Positions 25,801-37,815 are shown, counted from the stretch's first letter. The stretch: DNA of 64,000 nucleotides from Shinella sp. PSBB067 (GCF_016839145.1 NZ_CP069303.1:3704501-3768500), one strand, 5' to 3'. Program-made: numbers and translations. The notes: generated by a model from the sequence alone, not told the origin.

Positions 25801-27631
25801 GATCCGCCTCGTCGCGGCCTTCGACCACCGCGACATCTTCATCGATCCGTCGCCGGATACCGACACGTCCTTCGCCGAGCGCCGCCGCATGTTCAACCTG
25901 CCGCGCTCCAGCTGGCAGGACTATGACCGCACGGTGCTCTCCAAGGGCGCGATGATCATTCCGCGCACGGAGAAATCCGTGACGCTGACGCCGGAAGCCC
26001 AGGCCGTGATCGGCCTCGACAAGGCCAAGGCGACACCCTTCGAGATCATGACGGCGATCCTGAAGGCCCCCGTCGACCTCCTGTGGTTCGGCGGCATCGG
26101 CACCTATATCCGCGGCCAGAGCGAGACGGACGCGGAGGTCGGCGACCGCGCCAACGACCCGATCCGCATCGTCGGCGAAGACGTGCGCGCCAAGGTGATC
26201 GGCGAGGGCGCCAATCTCGGCGTCACCCAGCGCGGCCGCATCGCCTTCGGCCTCAAGGGCGGCCGCTGCAACTCGGATGCCATCGACAACTCGGCCGGCG
26301 TGAACTCGTCCGACGTCGAGGTGAACATCAAGATCGCGCTCGCCTCGGCCATGCGCGAGGAGCGGCTGACGCACGCCAAGCGCAACGTGCTGCTCGCCTC
26401 GATGACGGACGAGGTGGCCCATCTCGTGCTGCGCAACAACTACCTGCAGTCGCTGGCGATCTCGCTGACGGAACGGCAGGGCCTTGCCAACCGCGCGCCG
26501 CTGACACGTCTGATGGACCGCCTGGAGGCCGCCGGCCAGCTCAACCGCAAGGTCGAGACGCTGCCCGACGACCGCACCGTCGCCGAGCGCTACCAGGCCG
26601 GCAAGCCGCTGACGCGGCCGGAGATCGGCGTGCTGCTCTCCTATGCCAAGCTGGTGCTGTTCGACGAGCTGGTTCATACCAGCCTGCCGGACGAGCCCTA
26701 TTTCGAACCGATGCTGACGGGCTACTTCCCGGCCAGGATGCAGAAGGCCTATGCGGACGATATCCGCTCGCATCGCCTGCGCCGCGAGATCATCGCGACG
26801 ATCCTCGCCAACGAGGTGATCAACCGCGGCGGCCCGGCCTTCATCAACACGCTCACCGACGGCACCGGCTTCGGCCCGGGCGATGCGGTCAAGGCCGCCA
26901 TCATCGCCCGCGACGGCTACGGCCTGTCGGCGCTCTATGCCGGCGTCGATGCGCTGGACACCCTGGTCTCCGGCTCCGTCCAGAACGATCTCTACGAGGA
27001 GATCGGCCGCATCTATGCGTCCGTGACCGGCCTGCTTCTGACGACCGGCGCCGTCTCCGGCCCGATGGACCAGGCGGTGCACAGGCTGAAGCAGGCGCTC
27101 AGGCAGCTCCGCCCGCACCTTGCGACGCTGATTTCCGAGGCGGCCGCCGAAGAAGCCCGCCGCAAGGCCCATGCCTATGAGGACGAGGGCGTGCCGTCGG
27201 ACCTCGCCGAGGAAATCGCCACGCTGTCGATGCTGACCTTCGTGCCGGAGGTCATGCTGATCGCGGCCGCGACAGGCGATTCGCTCGGCAAGACGGCACA
27301 GGTCTTCGCCGGCATCAGCGGCGCCCTCAATATCGGCCGCCTGCTTTCGGCAGCCGGCCGCATTCCGACCGGCGATCTCTACGAGGCCCTCGCCCTGCAG
27401 CGCAGCCTCGCCGACATCGCCAATGCCCGCCGCGACCTCGCAAGCGCCGTGCTGGCGCGTCACAAGGGTGACAAGGCCCCGCTCGCCGCCTGGCAGAATG
27501 CCGAGAAGGAGCGGCTTGCGCGCGTGACGGCGAACCTCTCGGCGCTGACGGAATCGGGCGAAGCCACCCTCGCCAAGGTCAGCGTTGCCGCGGGCGTCCT
27601 CAGCGACCTTGCGCAGGAAGGGGCGAAGTGA
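22850..27631 (+). CDS. NAD-specific glutamate dehydrogenase, large (180-kDa) type
   Basis: 1593 residues, the normal size for the large bacterial NAD-GDH family that oxidatively deaminates glutamate to 2-oxoglutarate. N-terminal ACT-like regulatory segments occupy about 1-500 (SVLSVTDRNQPFLYDSVMGE, FTFLGMREYSY). The catalytic and Rossmann region is about 720-1230: ARGGLRWSDRAQDYRTEV, VGAKGGFYPK with the substrate lysine near 830, WFGGIGTYIRG, KVIGEGANLGVTQRGRIAF. A long helical C-terminal domain follows. The protein is probably hexameric and allosterically controlled. A very long open frame on the opposite strand is a shadow. Confidence 0.95.
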   Translation: MGARTNVKREKHIEAAKAAAAALGAKTLQPDILFGRASKDDLEHYTGEMLAAAAAHAMAEIEAFDGTEPRVTVTTLPGVDPQGEPVSVLSVTDRNQPFLYDSVMGEVTSTHRDIHLAVHPILVVTPGEAPRLFSPDEDSDPQHRVSHIEIHLSELSPGEAASLAERVKSVLAQVHLAVDDWPAMVKKIDSAMADMERYAKAKPGKDEALAFLTWLRANNFTFLGMREYSYSGKGEAATVERGGEGLGILSDPDVRVLRLGKDAVTTTPEILEFLEGPDFLIVTKANVKSVVHRRAYMDYVGLKRFDEKGRVIGELRIVGLFTSTAYTHAAGQIPLLRSKVEAVIENFGYDPKSHSGKMLINTLESYPRDDLFQIDTGLLATFCEQINELSDRPRIRVLPRIDRFDRFVSVIVYVPREQYDSDVREKIGSYLKSAYDGRVSAYYPAFPEGGLARVHFIIGRSGGKTPRIPQGKLEQAVREIATRWTDRFEALSGAEGVRLVTDRGYQEDFTPAEAHADLALITTATPENPIRIAFYRKAWNTDLASVELKIFHAGEPVSLSRRVPLLENLGFGVVSEQTHDLTVAGLDGDERRVILHDMELRQRDGQEVNLARLSPMLEDAFLAAWHGEVDDDALNRLILTAGLSAREIMALRTYSRYLRQTGIAYSQGYIADTLNKYPAIAANLFRLFETRLDPKLSDRQREKKSAEVAAAIEEALAAVPSLDEDRMLRRYVNAIEATLRTNYFQKDADGRPRKTLAIKLDPKALDGLPEPRPFREIFVYGAEVEGVHLRFGKVARGGLRWSDRAQDYRTEVLGLVKAQQVKNAVIVPVGAKGGFYPKQLPAGGSRDAVFKAGTEAYKTYIRTLLSVTDNIVGQDVVPPADTVRIDGDDPYFVVAADKGTATFSDTANGLAQEAGFWLDDAFASGGSAGYDHKKMGITARGAWETVKRHFREMNIDIQKTPFTVAGVGDMSGDVFGNGMLLSRKIRLVAAFDHRDIFIDPSPDTDTSFAERRRMFNLPRSSWQDYDRTVLSKGAMIIPRTEKSVTLTPEAQAVIGLDKAKATPFEIMTAILKAPVDLLWFGGIGTYIRGQSETDAEVGDRANDPIRIVGEDVRAKVIGEGANLGVTQRGRIAFGLKGGRCNSDAIDNSAGVNSSDVEVNIKIALASAMREERLTHAKRNVLLASMTDEVAHLVLRNNYLQSLAISLTERQGLANRAPLTRLMDRLEAAGQLNRKVETLPDDRTVAERYQAGKPLTRPEIGVLLSYAKLVLFDELVHTSLPDEPYFEPMLTGYFPARMQKAYADDIRSHRLRREIIATILANEVINRGGPAFINTLTDGTGFGPGDAVKAAIIARDGYGLSALYAGVDALDTLVSGSVQNDLYEEIGRIYASVTGLLLTTGAVSGPMDQAVHRLKQALRQLRPHLATLISEAAAEEARRKAHAYEDEGVPSDLAEEIATLSMLTFVPEVMLIAAATGDSLGKTAQVFAGISGALNIGRLLSAAGRIPTGDLYEALALQRSLADIANARRDLASAVLARHKGDKAPLAAWQNAEKERLARVTANLSALTESGEATLAKVSVAAGVLSDLAQEGAK

Positions 27632-27720
27632 GACAGTCCCCTGCCGGCTGACGGATCAGGCATTCCGTTAGCCGGCTTCAGGACGGGCGCGGTCGTCGCC
27701 CCCGCAACCGAGGAGGGGCG

Positions 27721-29106
27721 ATGACGATCGCAACGGAAAGCCGCAAGCCCCGGGCGGGCCGCCTCGGCATTGCCGGCTGGATGCTGTTCGACTGGGCGGC
27801 CCAGCCCTTCTTCACCGTCATCACCACCTTCATCTTCGGCCCCTATCTCGTCTCGCGCCTGACCGAAGACCCCGTGGCAGGCCAGGCGGCCTGGAGCTAC
27901 ACGCTCACCCTCGCCGGCATCGCCATCGCGCTGCTCGCGCCCGTCATGGGCTCCATCGCCGATGCCTCCGGTGCGCGAAAGCCCTGGATTGCCGCCTTTG
28001 CGGTGGTGAAGATCCTGTCGCTTTCCGCCCTTTGGCTGGCTGTTCCCGGCAGCAGCCTCGCCTTCGCCATGGCGATGGTCGTCCTCGCCACCGTCGCGGC
28101 GGAATTCTCCATCGTCTTCAACGATTCCATGATGCCGCGGCTCGTGCGCCCGGAAGACACCGGTCGCATCTCCAACATCGCCTGGGGCCTCGGCTATCTC
28201 GGCGGCATGATCGTGCTGATCGCCGTCGTGACGCTGCTCGCCGCCAATCCCGAGACCGGGAAAACCGCCATCGGCATCGCACCGCTCTTCGGCATCGACC
28301 CCGCTACGGGCGAGGACGCGCGCATCACCGGCCCGATCTCGGCGCTGTGGTACTTCGTCTTCATCCTGCCGATGTTCTTCTTCACCCCGGACCAGAGCCG
28401 CGGCCTGCCGATCGCCGCGGCCGTCCGCACCGGCTTTGCCGATCTCTCAACCGCGCTGCGCGACCTCAGGAACAAGCCGGGCATCCTGCGCTTCCTTATC
28501 GCCCGCATGATCTACCAGGACGGCGTCAACGGCCTGCTCGCGCTCGGCGGCACCTTCGCCGCCGGCATGTTCGCCTGGCGGACCTTCGAGCTCGGCATCT
28601 ACGGCATCATCCTCAATGTCGTGGCAATCGGCGGCTGCCTCTATGCCAGCCGCCTCGACAGGCGCCTCGGCTCCAAGGCCGTCGTCGTCATGAGCCTCCT
28701 CTGCCTCACCGTCGCGACCGTCGGCATCGTCTCCACCGGCCCCGGCTTCACGCTCTTCGGCCTTATCCCGCTGCCGACGGCCGACAGCGGCGGCCTGTTC
28801 GGCACCGCGGCGGAAAAGGCCTATATCCTCTACGGCCTGCTCGTCGGCCTTGCCTTCGGCCCGGTACAGGCGTCCGCCCGCTCCTATCTCGCCCAAAGCG
28901 TCCATCCGGACGAGGCCGGCCGCTATTTCGGCCTCTATGCCCTTTCCGGCCGCGCGACGTCCTTCCTCGCGCCGCTCTCGGTGGGCATCCTCACCACCGC
29001 CACGGGCTCGGCGCGCCTCGGCATGATGGCGCTCATCGTCTTCCTCGTCGCCGGCTTCCTGCTCCTCCTGCGCACACCCTATCCGGCCGCGAAGGTCGAG
29101 GGCTGA
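27721..29106 (+). CDS. UMF1/Atg22-family MFS transporter
   Basis: 461 residues with about twelve membrane helices. The start [20 protein letters not shown] is preceded by GAGGAGGGGC. Signature sequences of the UMF1 (Atg22-like) group are [69 protein letters not shown], and [12 protein letters not shown]. The substrate is unknown; the yeast relative exports amino acids from the vacuole. It lies 89 bases after the glutamate dehydrogenase gene and ends in a terminator. Confidence 0.88.
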   Translation: MTIATESRKPRAGRLGIAGWMLFDWAAQPFFTVITTFIFGPYLVSRLTEDPVAGQAAWSYTLTLAGIAIALLAPVMGSIADASGARKPWIAAFAVVKILSLSALWLAVPGSSLAFAMAMVVLATVAAEFSIVFNDSMMPRLVRPEDTGRISNIAWGLGYLGGMIVLIAVVTLLAANPETGKTAIGIAPLFGIDPATGEDARITGPISALWYFVFILPMFFFTPDQSRGLPIAAAVRTGFADLSTALRDLRNKPGILRFLIARMIYQDGVNGLLALGGTFAAGMFAWRTFELGIYGIILNVVAIGGCLYASRLDRRLGSKAVVVMSLLCLTVATVGIVSTGPGFTLFGLIPLPTADSGGLFGTAAEKAYILYGLLVGLAFGPVQASARSYLAQSVHPDEAGRYFGLYALSGRATSFLAPLSVGILTTATGSARLGMMALIVFLVAGFLLLLRTPYPAAKVEG

Positions 29107-29114
29107 AACGCAAG

Positions 29115-29144
29115 ACGCCCCGCGAACGGGGCGTTTCGATTTTC
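29115..29144 (+). terminator. Terminator of the UMF1 transporter gene
   Basis: ACGCCCCG (29115-29122) pairs with CGGGGCGT (29127-29134) around CGAA, then TTCGATTTTC. Confidence 0.8.
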
Positions 29145-29170
29145 TGGGAGCAAATCATGCTTCCCTCGCT

Positions 29171-29265
29171 ACCGTCATCCTCGGCCTTGTGCCGAGGATC
29201 TGCCGACGCATCGAAAGATCGAGACGTTGCAAATGCTCGGGACTGGCCCGAGCATGACGAAAGAG
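29171..29265. repeat. Mosaic palindromic intergenic repeat (copy C)
   Basis: It opens with CCGTCATCCTCGGCCTTGTG and its partner GCCGAGGATC. It closes with the hairpin GCTCGGGACTGGCCCGAGC followed by ATGACG. A CGATCTTTCGATG-type palindrome (GCATCGAAAGATCGAGACG) lies in the middle. Same block order as the repeat at 9795. It fills most of the 175-base gap between the UMF1 gene and purH. Confidence 0.6.
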
Positions 29266-29281
29266 CGTTGATGCGCTTTAA

Positions 29282-30892
29282 TCAATGCCGGAAATGCCGC
29301 ATGCCCGTGAAGACCATCGCGACGCCGGCCTCATCCGCCGCAGCAATGACCTCCGCATCGCGCATCGAGCCGCCCGGCTGGATCACCGCCGTCGCGCCGG
29401 CGGCGATGGCCGAGAGCAGGCCGTCGGCGAAGGGCAGGAACGCCTCGGAGGCGACCGCCGAACCGCGCGTCAGCGGCTCGGCGAGGCCCATGGCCTTCGC
29501 GGCTTCCTCGGCCTTGAGGCCGGCGATGCGCGCGGAATCGACGCGGCTCATCTGGCCGGCACCGATGCCCGCCGTCTGGCCGTCCTTGGCATAGACCACG
29601 GCATTCGACTTCACATGCTTGGCGACCTTGAAGGCGAACTTCATGTCTTCCAGCTCCTGCGCGGTCGGCGCGCGCCTGGTGACGACCTTCAGCTCCAGGT
29701 CCTCCACCATGCCGTTGTCGCGGCTCTGGACGAGGAGGCCGCCGGAAACGGTCTTGGCGGAAAGACCCGGAACGCGCGGATCGGGCAGGGCGCCCGTCAC
29801 CAGAAGGCGCAGGTTCGGCTTGCCGGCGATGATGGCGCGCGCCTTCTCATCCGCGTCGGGCGCGATGATGACCTCGGTGAAGAGCTTGACGATCTCCTCC
29901 GCCGTCTCGCCGTCGAGCGTCGAATTGAGCGCGATGATGCCGCCGAAAGCCGAGACCGGGTCGCAGGCGAGCGCCCGCGCATAGGCCTCCTTCAGCGTCC
30001 TGCCGGTGGCGACGCCGCAGGGATTGGCGTGCTTGATGATCGCGCAGGCCGGGCCGTTTTCCGGCAGGAACTCGGCGACCAGCTCGAAGGCCGCGTCCGT
30101 GTCGTTGATATTGTTGTAGGAGAGCTGCTTGCCCTGCAGCAACGTCGCGGTGGCGACACCGGGACGGTTCTCGCCGGTGACGTAGAAGCCCGCCTTCTGG
30201 TGCGGGTTCTCGCCGTAGCGCATCTCTTCCTTGAGGACACCGCCGAGGACGCGGTGGCGCGGCATGGATATATCGAGCGCCTCGGCGAACCAGTTGGAGA
30301 TCGCCGCGTCATAGGCTGCCGTGCGGGCATAGGCCTTGGCGGCCATCTGCTGGCGGAAGGCATAGGTGGTCGAACCGTCGGCAAGCTCTTCCAGAAGGGC
30401 GGGGTAATCGGCCGGGTCCGTGACGATGGTCACATAGGCGTGGTTCTTGGCCGAGGCGCGGATCATCGCCGGGCCGCCGATATCGATGTTCTCGACGGTG
30501 GTCGGATAGTCGCCGCCCTTGGCGCGCACCTCCTCGAACGGATAGAGATTGATGACGGCAAGGTCGATCGCGCCGATGCCGTGCGCCTTCATCGCCTCGA
30601 CATGCTCCGCATCGTCGCGGATGGCGAGCAGGCCGCCATGCACCGAAGGATGCAGCGTCTTGACGCGGCCGTCCATGATTTCCGGAAAGCCGGTGACGTC
30701 GGAGACATCAGTCACCGCAAGTCCCGCGTCGGACAGCGCCTTGTGCGTGCCGCCGGTCGAAAGCAGCCGCACGCCCTTTCCGGCAAGCGCCCGGGCGAGG
30801 TCGACGATGCCGGCCTTGTCGGACACGGACAAGAGCGCCGTGCGGACGGCGACGCGATCGGGGGCGGGGATTTTCTTGGAAATGACGGCCAT
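29282..30892 (-). CDS. purH: Bifunctional AICAR formyltransferase / IMP cyclohydrolase
   Basis: Last two steps of purine synthesis: formylation of AICAR with 10-formyl-THF, then cyclisation to IMP. 536 residues. The N-terminal MGS-like cyclohydrolase domain covers about 1-200 ([69 protein letters not shown]). The C-terminal formyltransferase follows ([42 protein letters not shown]). The heparinase-like gene lies upstream in a separate transcription orientation-matched block of minus-strand genes. Confidence 0.97.
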   Translation of the reverse strand: MAVISKKIPAPDRVAVRTALLSVSDKAGIVDLARALAGKGVRLLSTGGTHKALSDAGLAVTDVSDVTGFPEIMDGRVKTLHPSVHGGLLAIRDDAEHVEAMKAHGIGAIDLAVINLYPFEEVRAKGGDYPTTVENIDIGGPAMIRASAKNHAYVTIVTDPADYPALLEELADGSTTYAFRQQMAAKAYARTAAYDAAISNWFAEALDISMPRHRVLGGVLKEEMRYGENPHQKAGFYVTGENRPGVATATLLQGKQLSYNNINDTDAAFELVAEFLPENGPACAIIKHANPCGVATGRTLKEAYARALACDPVSAFGGIIALNSTLDGETAEEIVKLFTEVIIAPDADEKARAIIAGKPNLRLLVTGALPDPRVPGLSAKTVSGGLLVQSRDNGMVEDLELKVVTRRAPTAQELEDMKFAFKVAKHVKSNAVVYAKDGQTAGIGAGQMSRVDSARIAGLKAEEAAKAMGLAEPLTRGSAVASEAFLPFADGLLSAIAAGATAVIQPGGSMRDAEVIAAADEAGVAMVFTGMRHFRH

Positions 30893-31013
30893 GGGACGCT
30901 CCGTTCTGACGGCCCGGGAGGAGGGGCCGGATGGTCATGCGCCCCGTTATCACAGGCGCCGCCCCGAGAAAACCGCGAAAGGACCGGAATCGCGGAGCAT
31001 TTCGCCAATCGCC

Positions 31014-32693
31014 CTAGCGGCGCCGCACCAGCGACCACTGAATCTCCGGCGTCTCGCCGAGCGGCATGGTGAGCGTGAGTTGGCGGGACGGCCGCACGCC
31101 CGAGGGGTCGGCGAAGAAGACGTCGTCTTCCTCCTCCACCGCGACATCGAGGCAGGTGAGCGCCCAGGCCTCGCCATCGGGCGCCACCAGCCGCTTCTCG
31201 TTGTCGGAGGCGGGATAGAGCTGGATGGCGGGATGAATGTGGAAGCGCACCACCGCCACGCCTTCGACCGGCCCGTCCGGGTGGCCCGGCCTGAAGAAGC
31301 GCTCGCGCCCGCGGATCTCGTTGCCCGAGACCGCGACGAAGATGTCGCGCTCGTAGAGAAGGCCGAAGCGCTCCAGATAGCCGTCATGCGTCGCGGTCAC
31401 GCCGTCGGCCCCGGACACGCGCTCGGCGCGCGAAACCTCCACCTTGCCGACGCCGCCCACGATGATCGGCCCGAGGAAGCGCGAGATCGAGATGCGCGAG
31501 GAGGACGTGTCGTTCAGCGTCGCCACCGAGTGGGCCGCCGTCATGCGCGCCATCTGACGCATGACCTCGCCGGCAAAGAGCGGGCGCCCGGAATTGACGA
31601 TGAAGCGGTTCTTCCCCGAGGACATCTCGATGGAAAGCGTGCCCGCCGCCGCGGTCGCGGAAAGATCGACGGATCTCGGCAGGCCCGTATCCATCAGCAC
31701 CACCGTCTCCTTCACGGCCAGCCGGTGGTAGCTGGTGGAGGGCAGGGCCTTGAAGGGCGCGCCGCCGGTCTCGTCGTAGCGCAACGCCGACATCAGCTCG
31801 TTCGCCAGCGTATAGGTCGCCCCGTTGAAAAGCGCGAGTTCGCCGCCCTGGTGGCGGAAGAAGCGCAGCGCCGGGAAGATGCGGTCGATGCAGGGAATAA
31901 GCTGCGACGGCATGTCATGGCCGAGATTGACATAGGTCTGGCGCAGCGGCAGCAGGTCGAGCAGGAGATCGAGCGCGGCGCGCGGATTGCGCGAGCAATG
32001 CCCGCCATCGGGCAGGATCTGCCGGTCGAGCTCCGCATCGAGATGCTGGGCCGCCTTGCGCATCCTCGAGACGGAAGCGGGCATGGCGATCGAGGCCATG
32101 GCGAGTGCGATGCGCACGCGCAGCCTTGGCTCGCCGTCGCGGGTCGTTTCGGCCACATGGCGAAGGTAGCGCACCTGGAAGGCAAGGCTCTTCAGGAAAC
32201 GCCGGTAGAATGGGTAGTCGGCATCCTTGAGCACGACCGGGGAATGCGAAAGCCAGGCGATGATGCGCTTTGCCGTGACATCCGGCCGCCAGGCCAGCCC
32301 GCCGATCACGCGGCCGTGGCTTTGCAGCCAGTCGTCGACGATGAACCGCGCGGTCTGCGCCGCCTTTTCCGGATCGACCAGCCGCATATGCCGAAGCCAG
32401 CCGAAGGAATGAAGGCGAACGGCGAATTCCTCCGACGGCAATTCCAGCGCGAAGGGCGATTCGCCGTCGCATTCCAGAACGCGGCCCGCCAGCGGAAACC
32501 GCCCGGCCGTGATTTCTTCGCCGGCAAAGGAATCGGCGGGGTGAAGGTCCGTCGGCGCGACGATCAACCGGTCCGGCGTGCTGCCGGAAAATCGCATGGC
32601 ACTGATGCGGCCGAGCGCAAGCCGACGCGAGAACCGGCGCCAACCCTCACGCATATACAGATAGAGAAGCCGCTGCCGGTCGGAAAGCTGCAT
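31014..32693 (-). CDS. Heparinase II/III family protein
   Basis: 559 residues from the ATG at 32693. AGGAGG lies 12 bases upstream; a GTG at 32714 is an alternative that would consume that site. No signal peptide is visible. The N-terminal alpha-helical toroid region is about 50-300 (WLQSHGRVIGGLAWRPDVTA, DGGHCSRNPRAALDLLLDLL). The C-terminal heparinase II/III beta-domain is about 320-555 (SYHRLAVKETVVLMDTG, GTLSIEMSSGKNRFIVNSGR, HDGYLERFGLLYERDIF, VRFHIHPAIQLYPA). Presumed polysaccharide lyase or related protein. The substrate is unknown. It lies between purH and rsmB as in other rhizobia. Confidence 0.88.
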   Translation of the reverse strand: MQLSDRQRLLYLYMREGWRRFSRRLALGRISAMRFSGSTPDRLIVAPTDLHPADSFAGEEITAGRFPLAGRVLECDGESPFALELPSEEFAVRLHSFGWLRHMRLVDPEKAAQTARFIVDDWLQSHGRVIGGLAWRPDVTAKRIIAWLSHSPVVLKDADYPFYRRFLKSLAFQVRYLRHVAETTRDGEPRLRVRIALAMASIAMPASVSRMRKAAQHLDAELDRQILPDGGHCSRNPRAALDLLLDLLPLRQTYVNLGHDMPSQLIPCIDRIFPALRFFRHQGGELALFNGATYTLANELMSALRYDETGGAPFKALPSTSYHRLAVKETVVLMDTGLPRSVDLSATAAAGTLSIEMSSGKNRFIVNSGRPLFAGEVMRQMARMTAAHSVATLNDTSSSRISISRFLGPIIVGGVGKVEVSRAERVSGADGVTATHDGYLERFGLLYERDIFVAVSGNEIRGRERFFRPGHPDGPVEGVAVVRFHIHPAIQLYPASDNEKRLVAPDGEAWALTCLDVAVEEEDDVFFADPSGVRPSRQLTLTMPLGETPEIQWSLVRRR

Positions 32694-32786
32694 GGTTAAC
32701 GAATGCCTCCTCACCTATAGGTAGGCTGAGGAGGCAAGCGGCGTCAATTCACCGGATACTGATGGACTGTTGATGACGATGATGGC

Positions 32787-34196
32787 CTACCCGTTCCGGC
32801 GCAGGCGCACCGCGTAAAAGCCGTCCACCCCGCCTGCATGCGTTGCGGTCGCCGGCAGCATGGCGGGTGTCGTGCGGAATTCGCCGCGCGGCGTGACCGC
32901 CGCCTCAAGCCCAGGCCAGCCGGCAGGATCGACGGGATCGATCCGCCATTCGGGATTGTCCGCAAGCACCTGGGAAACCATGTCCTCGCCCTCGCTCGGA
33001 TCGAGAGAGCAATTGGAAAAGACCAGCACGCCGCCCGGCTTCACCAGCGTCAGCGCATGGCGAAGCAGCCGTTCCTGCAGGCGCGCGAGCTTGGCGATAT
33101 CGTCCGGCCCCTTGGTCCAGAGCACATCGGGGTGGCGGCGGATCGTCCCGGTGGAGGAGCAGGGCGCGTCGAGCAGCACGGCGTCGAACAGGATTTCGGG
33201 CCGGTATTCCGCCATGTTCGCCTCCACGGCCGTCGCCGACAGGCCGAGCCGCTGGAGGTTGCCGACCAGCCGTTTCAGGCGGTTACCGGACTGGTCGAGC
33301 GCCGTCACCTCGGCGCCGGCCAGTGCAAGCTGCGCCGTCTTGCCGCCGGGCGCCGCGCACAGATCGGCGACACGCTTTCCGGCAAGGTCGCCGAAGAGTT
33401 TTGCCGGCAGGCTCGCCGCCGCGTCCTGCACCCACCATTCCCCCGCCTCGAAACCGTCCAGCGCCGGGATGGCGCCGGAGGGGGCCGGCAGGCGCACCGA
33501 GCCGGTGGGCAGGACCGAGCCGCCGAGCCGCGCAGCCCAGCCTTCCGGATCGGATTTGACGGTGAGGTCGATGGCGGAGGGTTCCAGCAGCGATTCGCCG
33601 ATACGCGCCGCGTGCTCCCGGCCATAGATCGTGACGAGCCGCTCAAGAAACCAGGCCGGAATGACGGAGACCGTGCGGGTGGCGGTGAGGTGCGAGGCCT
33701 TTTCGCGCGAAAGCCGGCGCAGCACGGCATTGGTAAGGCTGGCAAAGCGGCGGTTGCGCGGATCGAGCTGGGCCTGTTCCACCGCAAGGTCGACGGCCGA
33801 ATGATCCGGCACGTCGAGATAGAGGATCTGCGCCGCGGCGACCGTCAGCACATGGTGCAGCGCCCGCGCGCCCTCGGGCAGGGGCGTGCCCACCAGCGTA
33901 TCGAGGATGGCCTCGATGCGGGGGAGGTGGCGCAGCGACGTATTGAGGATGGCCCGGACAAGGGCGCGGTCCGCATCGTTCAGCTGGCGGTAGGCGGGAT
34001 TGCCGTTTTCGAGGTCCAGCATGCCGTCGAGCGGCGTCTTGCGGTCCACGACGGCGGCAAGGATCTTGGCCGCCGCCTGCCGGGCGCGAAGGCCCGGCTT
34101 TTCCGGCAGGTTCGCGGCGTCTTCACCGGGGTTCTGCCGGCGGCCGGCGCCATGTCGTTTCGGGTGGGCTTTGTTTTTGCGCTTGTCGTCGTTCAA
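32787..34196 (-). CDS. rsmB: RsmB/NOP-family RNA m5C methyltransferase (TTG start)
   Basis: Predicted 16S rRNA C967 methyltransferase. 469 residues from a TTG at 34196 that overlaps the htpX stop (TTGA). A basic N-terminal extension is followed by an N-terminal NusB-like RNA-binding domain (about 35-165: [29 protein letters not shown] [17 protein letters not shown]). The C-terminal SAM-methyltransferase carries [33 protein letters not shown] (Cys of motif IV) and [14 protein letters not shown] (nucleophile Cys of motif VI). The basic extension is unusual compared with E. coli RsmB (429 residues). Confidence 0.9.
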   Translation of the reverse strand: MNDDKRKNKAHPKRHGAGRRQNPGEDAANLPEKPGLRARQAAAKILAAVVDRKTPLDGMLDLENGNPAYRQLNDADRALVRAILNTSLRHLPRIEAILDTLVGTPLPEGARALHHVLTVAAAQILYLDVPDHSAVDLAVEQAQLDPRNRRFASLTNAVLRRLSREKASHLTATRTVSVIPAWFLERLVTIYGREHAARIGESLLEPSAIDLTVKSDPEGWAARLGGSVLPTGSVRLPAPSGAIPALDGFEAGEWWVQDAAASLPAKLFGDLAGKRVADLCAAPGGKTAQLALAGAEVTALDQSGNRLKRLVGNLQRLGLSATAVEANMAEYRPEILFDAVLLDAPCSSTGTIRRHPDVLWTKGPDDIAKLARLQERLLRHALTLVKPGGVLVFSNCSLDPSEGEDMVSQVLADNPEWRIDPVDPAGWPGLEAAVTPRGEFRTTPAMLPATATHAGGVDGFYAVRLRRNG

Positions 34197-35158
34197 GACC
34201 AGGGACCTTTGGGCGGTTCGGAACCACCGCGTCCCCAGCCGGTCGTCGGGACGGAGCGCGATTTGCGTGTCGGATTATCAGCCCTGACCGGTTCCGTCGA
34301 GCGCGCCTGCATGCCGCGGGCCATTTCCTCGAGGGCGGCGATGCGGTTCTCGGTATTCGGATGGGTGGAGAAGAGGTTGTCCATGCGCTCGCCCGACAGC
34401 GGATTGATGATGAACATGTGCGCTGTCGCCGGATTGTGCTCGGCGGCCTCGTTGGGGATGCGCCCGGCGGCCATGGCGATCTTGCGCAGCGCCGAGGCGA
34501 GCGAGAGCGGACTGCCGCAGATTTCCGCGCCGCGCCTGTCGGCGGAATACTCGCGCGTGCGGCTGATCGCCATCTGCACGAGCATGGCGGCGAAGGGCGC
34601 GACGATCATGGCGATCAGCACGCCGACGAAGCCGAGCGGATTGTTGTTCTCGCGATTGTGCCCGCCGCCGAAGAACATGGCGAAGTTGGCGAGCATGGAA
34701 ATCGCGCCGGCGATCGTCGCCGTCAGCGTCATGGTCAGCGTGTCGCGGTTCTGGATGTGGGCGAGTTCGTGCGCCATCACGCCCGCCACTTCCTCGTAGC
34801 TGAGCGCCTGGAGGAGGCCGGTCGAGGCCGCGACGGCCGCGTTCTGCGGATTGCGGCCGGTCGCAAAGGCATTCGGCTGGTCGCTGTTGATGACATAGAC
34901 GCGCGGCATCGGCAGGCCGGCGTGCCGGGCGAGGTCGCGCACGATGCCGTAATATTCCGGCGCCGAACGCTCGTCGACTTCCTTGGCGCCGTACATCGAC
35001 AGCACCATCCGGTCCGCGTTCCAGTAGGAGAAGAAGTTCATGGCGATCGCGACGAGAAGCGCGATCATCATCCCGCCCTTGCCGCCGATGAGCAGGCCCA
35101 CGCCCATGAAAAGCGCCGTCATGACGGCGAGCAGCATGGCTGTGCGAACGGTGTTCAT
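34193..35158 (-). CDS. htpX: Membrane zinc metalloprotease HtpX
   Basis: Inner-membrane quality-control protease, M48 family. 321 residues. Two N-terminal membrane segments (about 5-22 and 28-45), the zinc site HELAH (His130, Glu131, His134) inside [20 protein letters not shown], two more segments (about 145-195), then [14 protein letters not shown] with the third zinc ligand (Glu). The C-terminus is a polar tail. It overlaps the rsmB start by four bases, so the two are probably co-translated. Confidence 0.95.
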   Translation of the reverse strand: MNTVRTAMLLAVMTALFMGVGLLIGGKGGMMIALLVAIAMNFFSYWNADRMVLSMYGAKEVDERSAPEYYGIVRDLARHAGLPMPRVYVINSDQPNAFATGRNPQNAAVAASTGLLQALSYEEVAGVMAHELAHIQNRDTLTMTLTATIAGAISMLANFAMFFGGGHNRENNNPLGFVGVLIAMIVAPFAAMLVQMAISRTREYSADRRGAEICGSPLSLASALRKIAMAAGRIPNEAAEHNPATAHMFIINPLSGERMDNLFSTHPNTENRIAALEEMARGMQARSTEPVRADNPTRKSRSVPTTGWGRGGSEPPKGPWS

Positions 35159-35215
35159 GCGTTTCCGACTCCTTTGGGTCTCTCACCCGGTTGCTGCACC
35201 CCCATGTCAAGGGTG

Positions 35216-35231
35216 TGTTTCACGTGAATCA
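35216..35231 (+). other. parS-like site 1
   Basis: TGTTTCACGTGAATCA differs from the widely conserved ParB site TGTTTCACGTGAAACA at one base. It lies in the gap between htpX and the SDHAF4-like gene, about 10 kb from parB and 19 kb from the predicted origin. Confidence 0.75.
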
Positions 35232-35315
35232 GCGCTTTCCACAACGCCGTCACGCCCCTATATGATGGTTAGCCAAGAGGAATTCTTCAATATCCCGGGA
35301 AGGATGCCGAATTTC

Positions 35316-35513
35316 ATGCAAAGCGACAACGACAATCATTCCGACGGCCGGAAGGTGCTTCCGCCCGCAGCCCTTCGCGCCCTCCAGGAGGCTGAGGAGC
35401 GGCGCAAGGCCGCCCCGCCCGTCGAGCGTGCGCCGGAAATCGGCGGCCGCGGCGGCGAGGACCCAGCCCGCTTCGGCGACTGGGAAATCAAGGGCCGGGC
35501 TATCGATTTCTGA
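35316..35513 (+). CDS. DUF1674 / SDHAF4-like succinate dehydrogenase assembly factor
   Basis: 65 residues from the ATG at 35316; ATGs at 35304, 35265 and 35262 are in frame, and GGGAAGG (35297-35303) lies between them. The C-terminal motif GEDPARFGDWEIKGRAIDF is the DUF1674/SDHAF4 signature. In mitochondria the family helps flavinylated SdhA join the complex. The N-terminal half is charged and probably disordered. No sdh genes are nearby, so the role rests on the family alone. Confidence 0.85.
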   Translation: MQSDNDNHSDGRKVLPPAALRALQEAEERRKAAPPVERAPEIGGRGGEDPARFGDWEIKGRAIDF

Positions 35514-35586
35514 GACTCCGGCTCACGACTTTGCTTGTGAAGCGGGTCGGGTGACGTTCAAGGAGGGGAATCACCCCTTAAAACGA

Positions 35587-35618
35587 AAACGGCGGCCAAT
35601 GGCCGCCGTTTCGCTTTT
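35587..35618. terminator. Bidirectional terminator, SDHAF4-like gene / acs
   Basis: Perfect 11-base stem AAACGGCGGCC / GGCCGCCGTTT with an AAT loop (35587-35611). It is followed by TCGCTTTT on the plus strand and TTCGTTTT on the minus strand. Confidence 0.88.
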
Positions 35619-35630
35619 ATGTGGAAGCAA

Positions 35631-37586
<1,956 letters not shown>

Positions 37587-37709
37587 GGTTTCCTCCCTAG
37601 ACTGCCATGCACGGGGTCCGGTCTCCTCCGACCCCGCGGCTCCTGGCAGCATACATAACAGGTCAACATCTTCGGGCAATTAGACAAAAGGTCATTTGCG
37701 CTTGAAGAA

Positions 37710-37737
37710 TTGCATTTCTGCGACAGTGGCGTTATAG
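37710..37737 (+). promoter_or_regulatory. Candidate promoter for the TrcR-like gene
   Basis: TTGCAT (37710-37715), 16-base spacer, TTATAG (37732-37737), 78 bases upstream of the start codon in the acs/trcR divergent gap. Confidence 0.4.
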
Positions 37738-37815
37738 AGGGCCGATTTCCCGGAACATAGTGGTTACGACCCACGGCCCGCGACACCGGCGCGGACGGAC
37801 AGAAGGACTATATCC

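Noticed and set aside
22718..27463. 1581-codon open frame antisense to the glutamate dehydrogenase gene
   Set aside because: The translation is an Ala/Arg/Asp/Gly-rich sequence without domains, exactly mirroring the codon bias of the sense gene. GC-rich third positions remove stop codons from this antisense frame.
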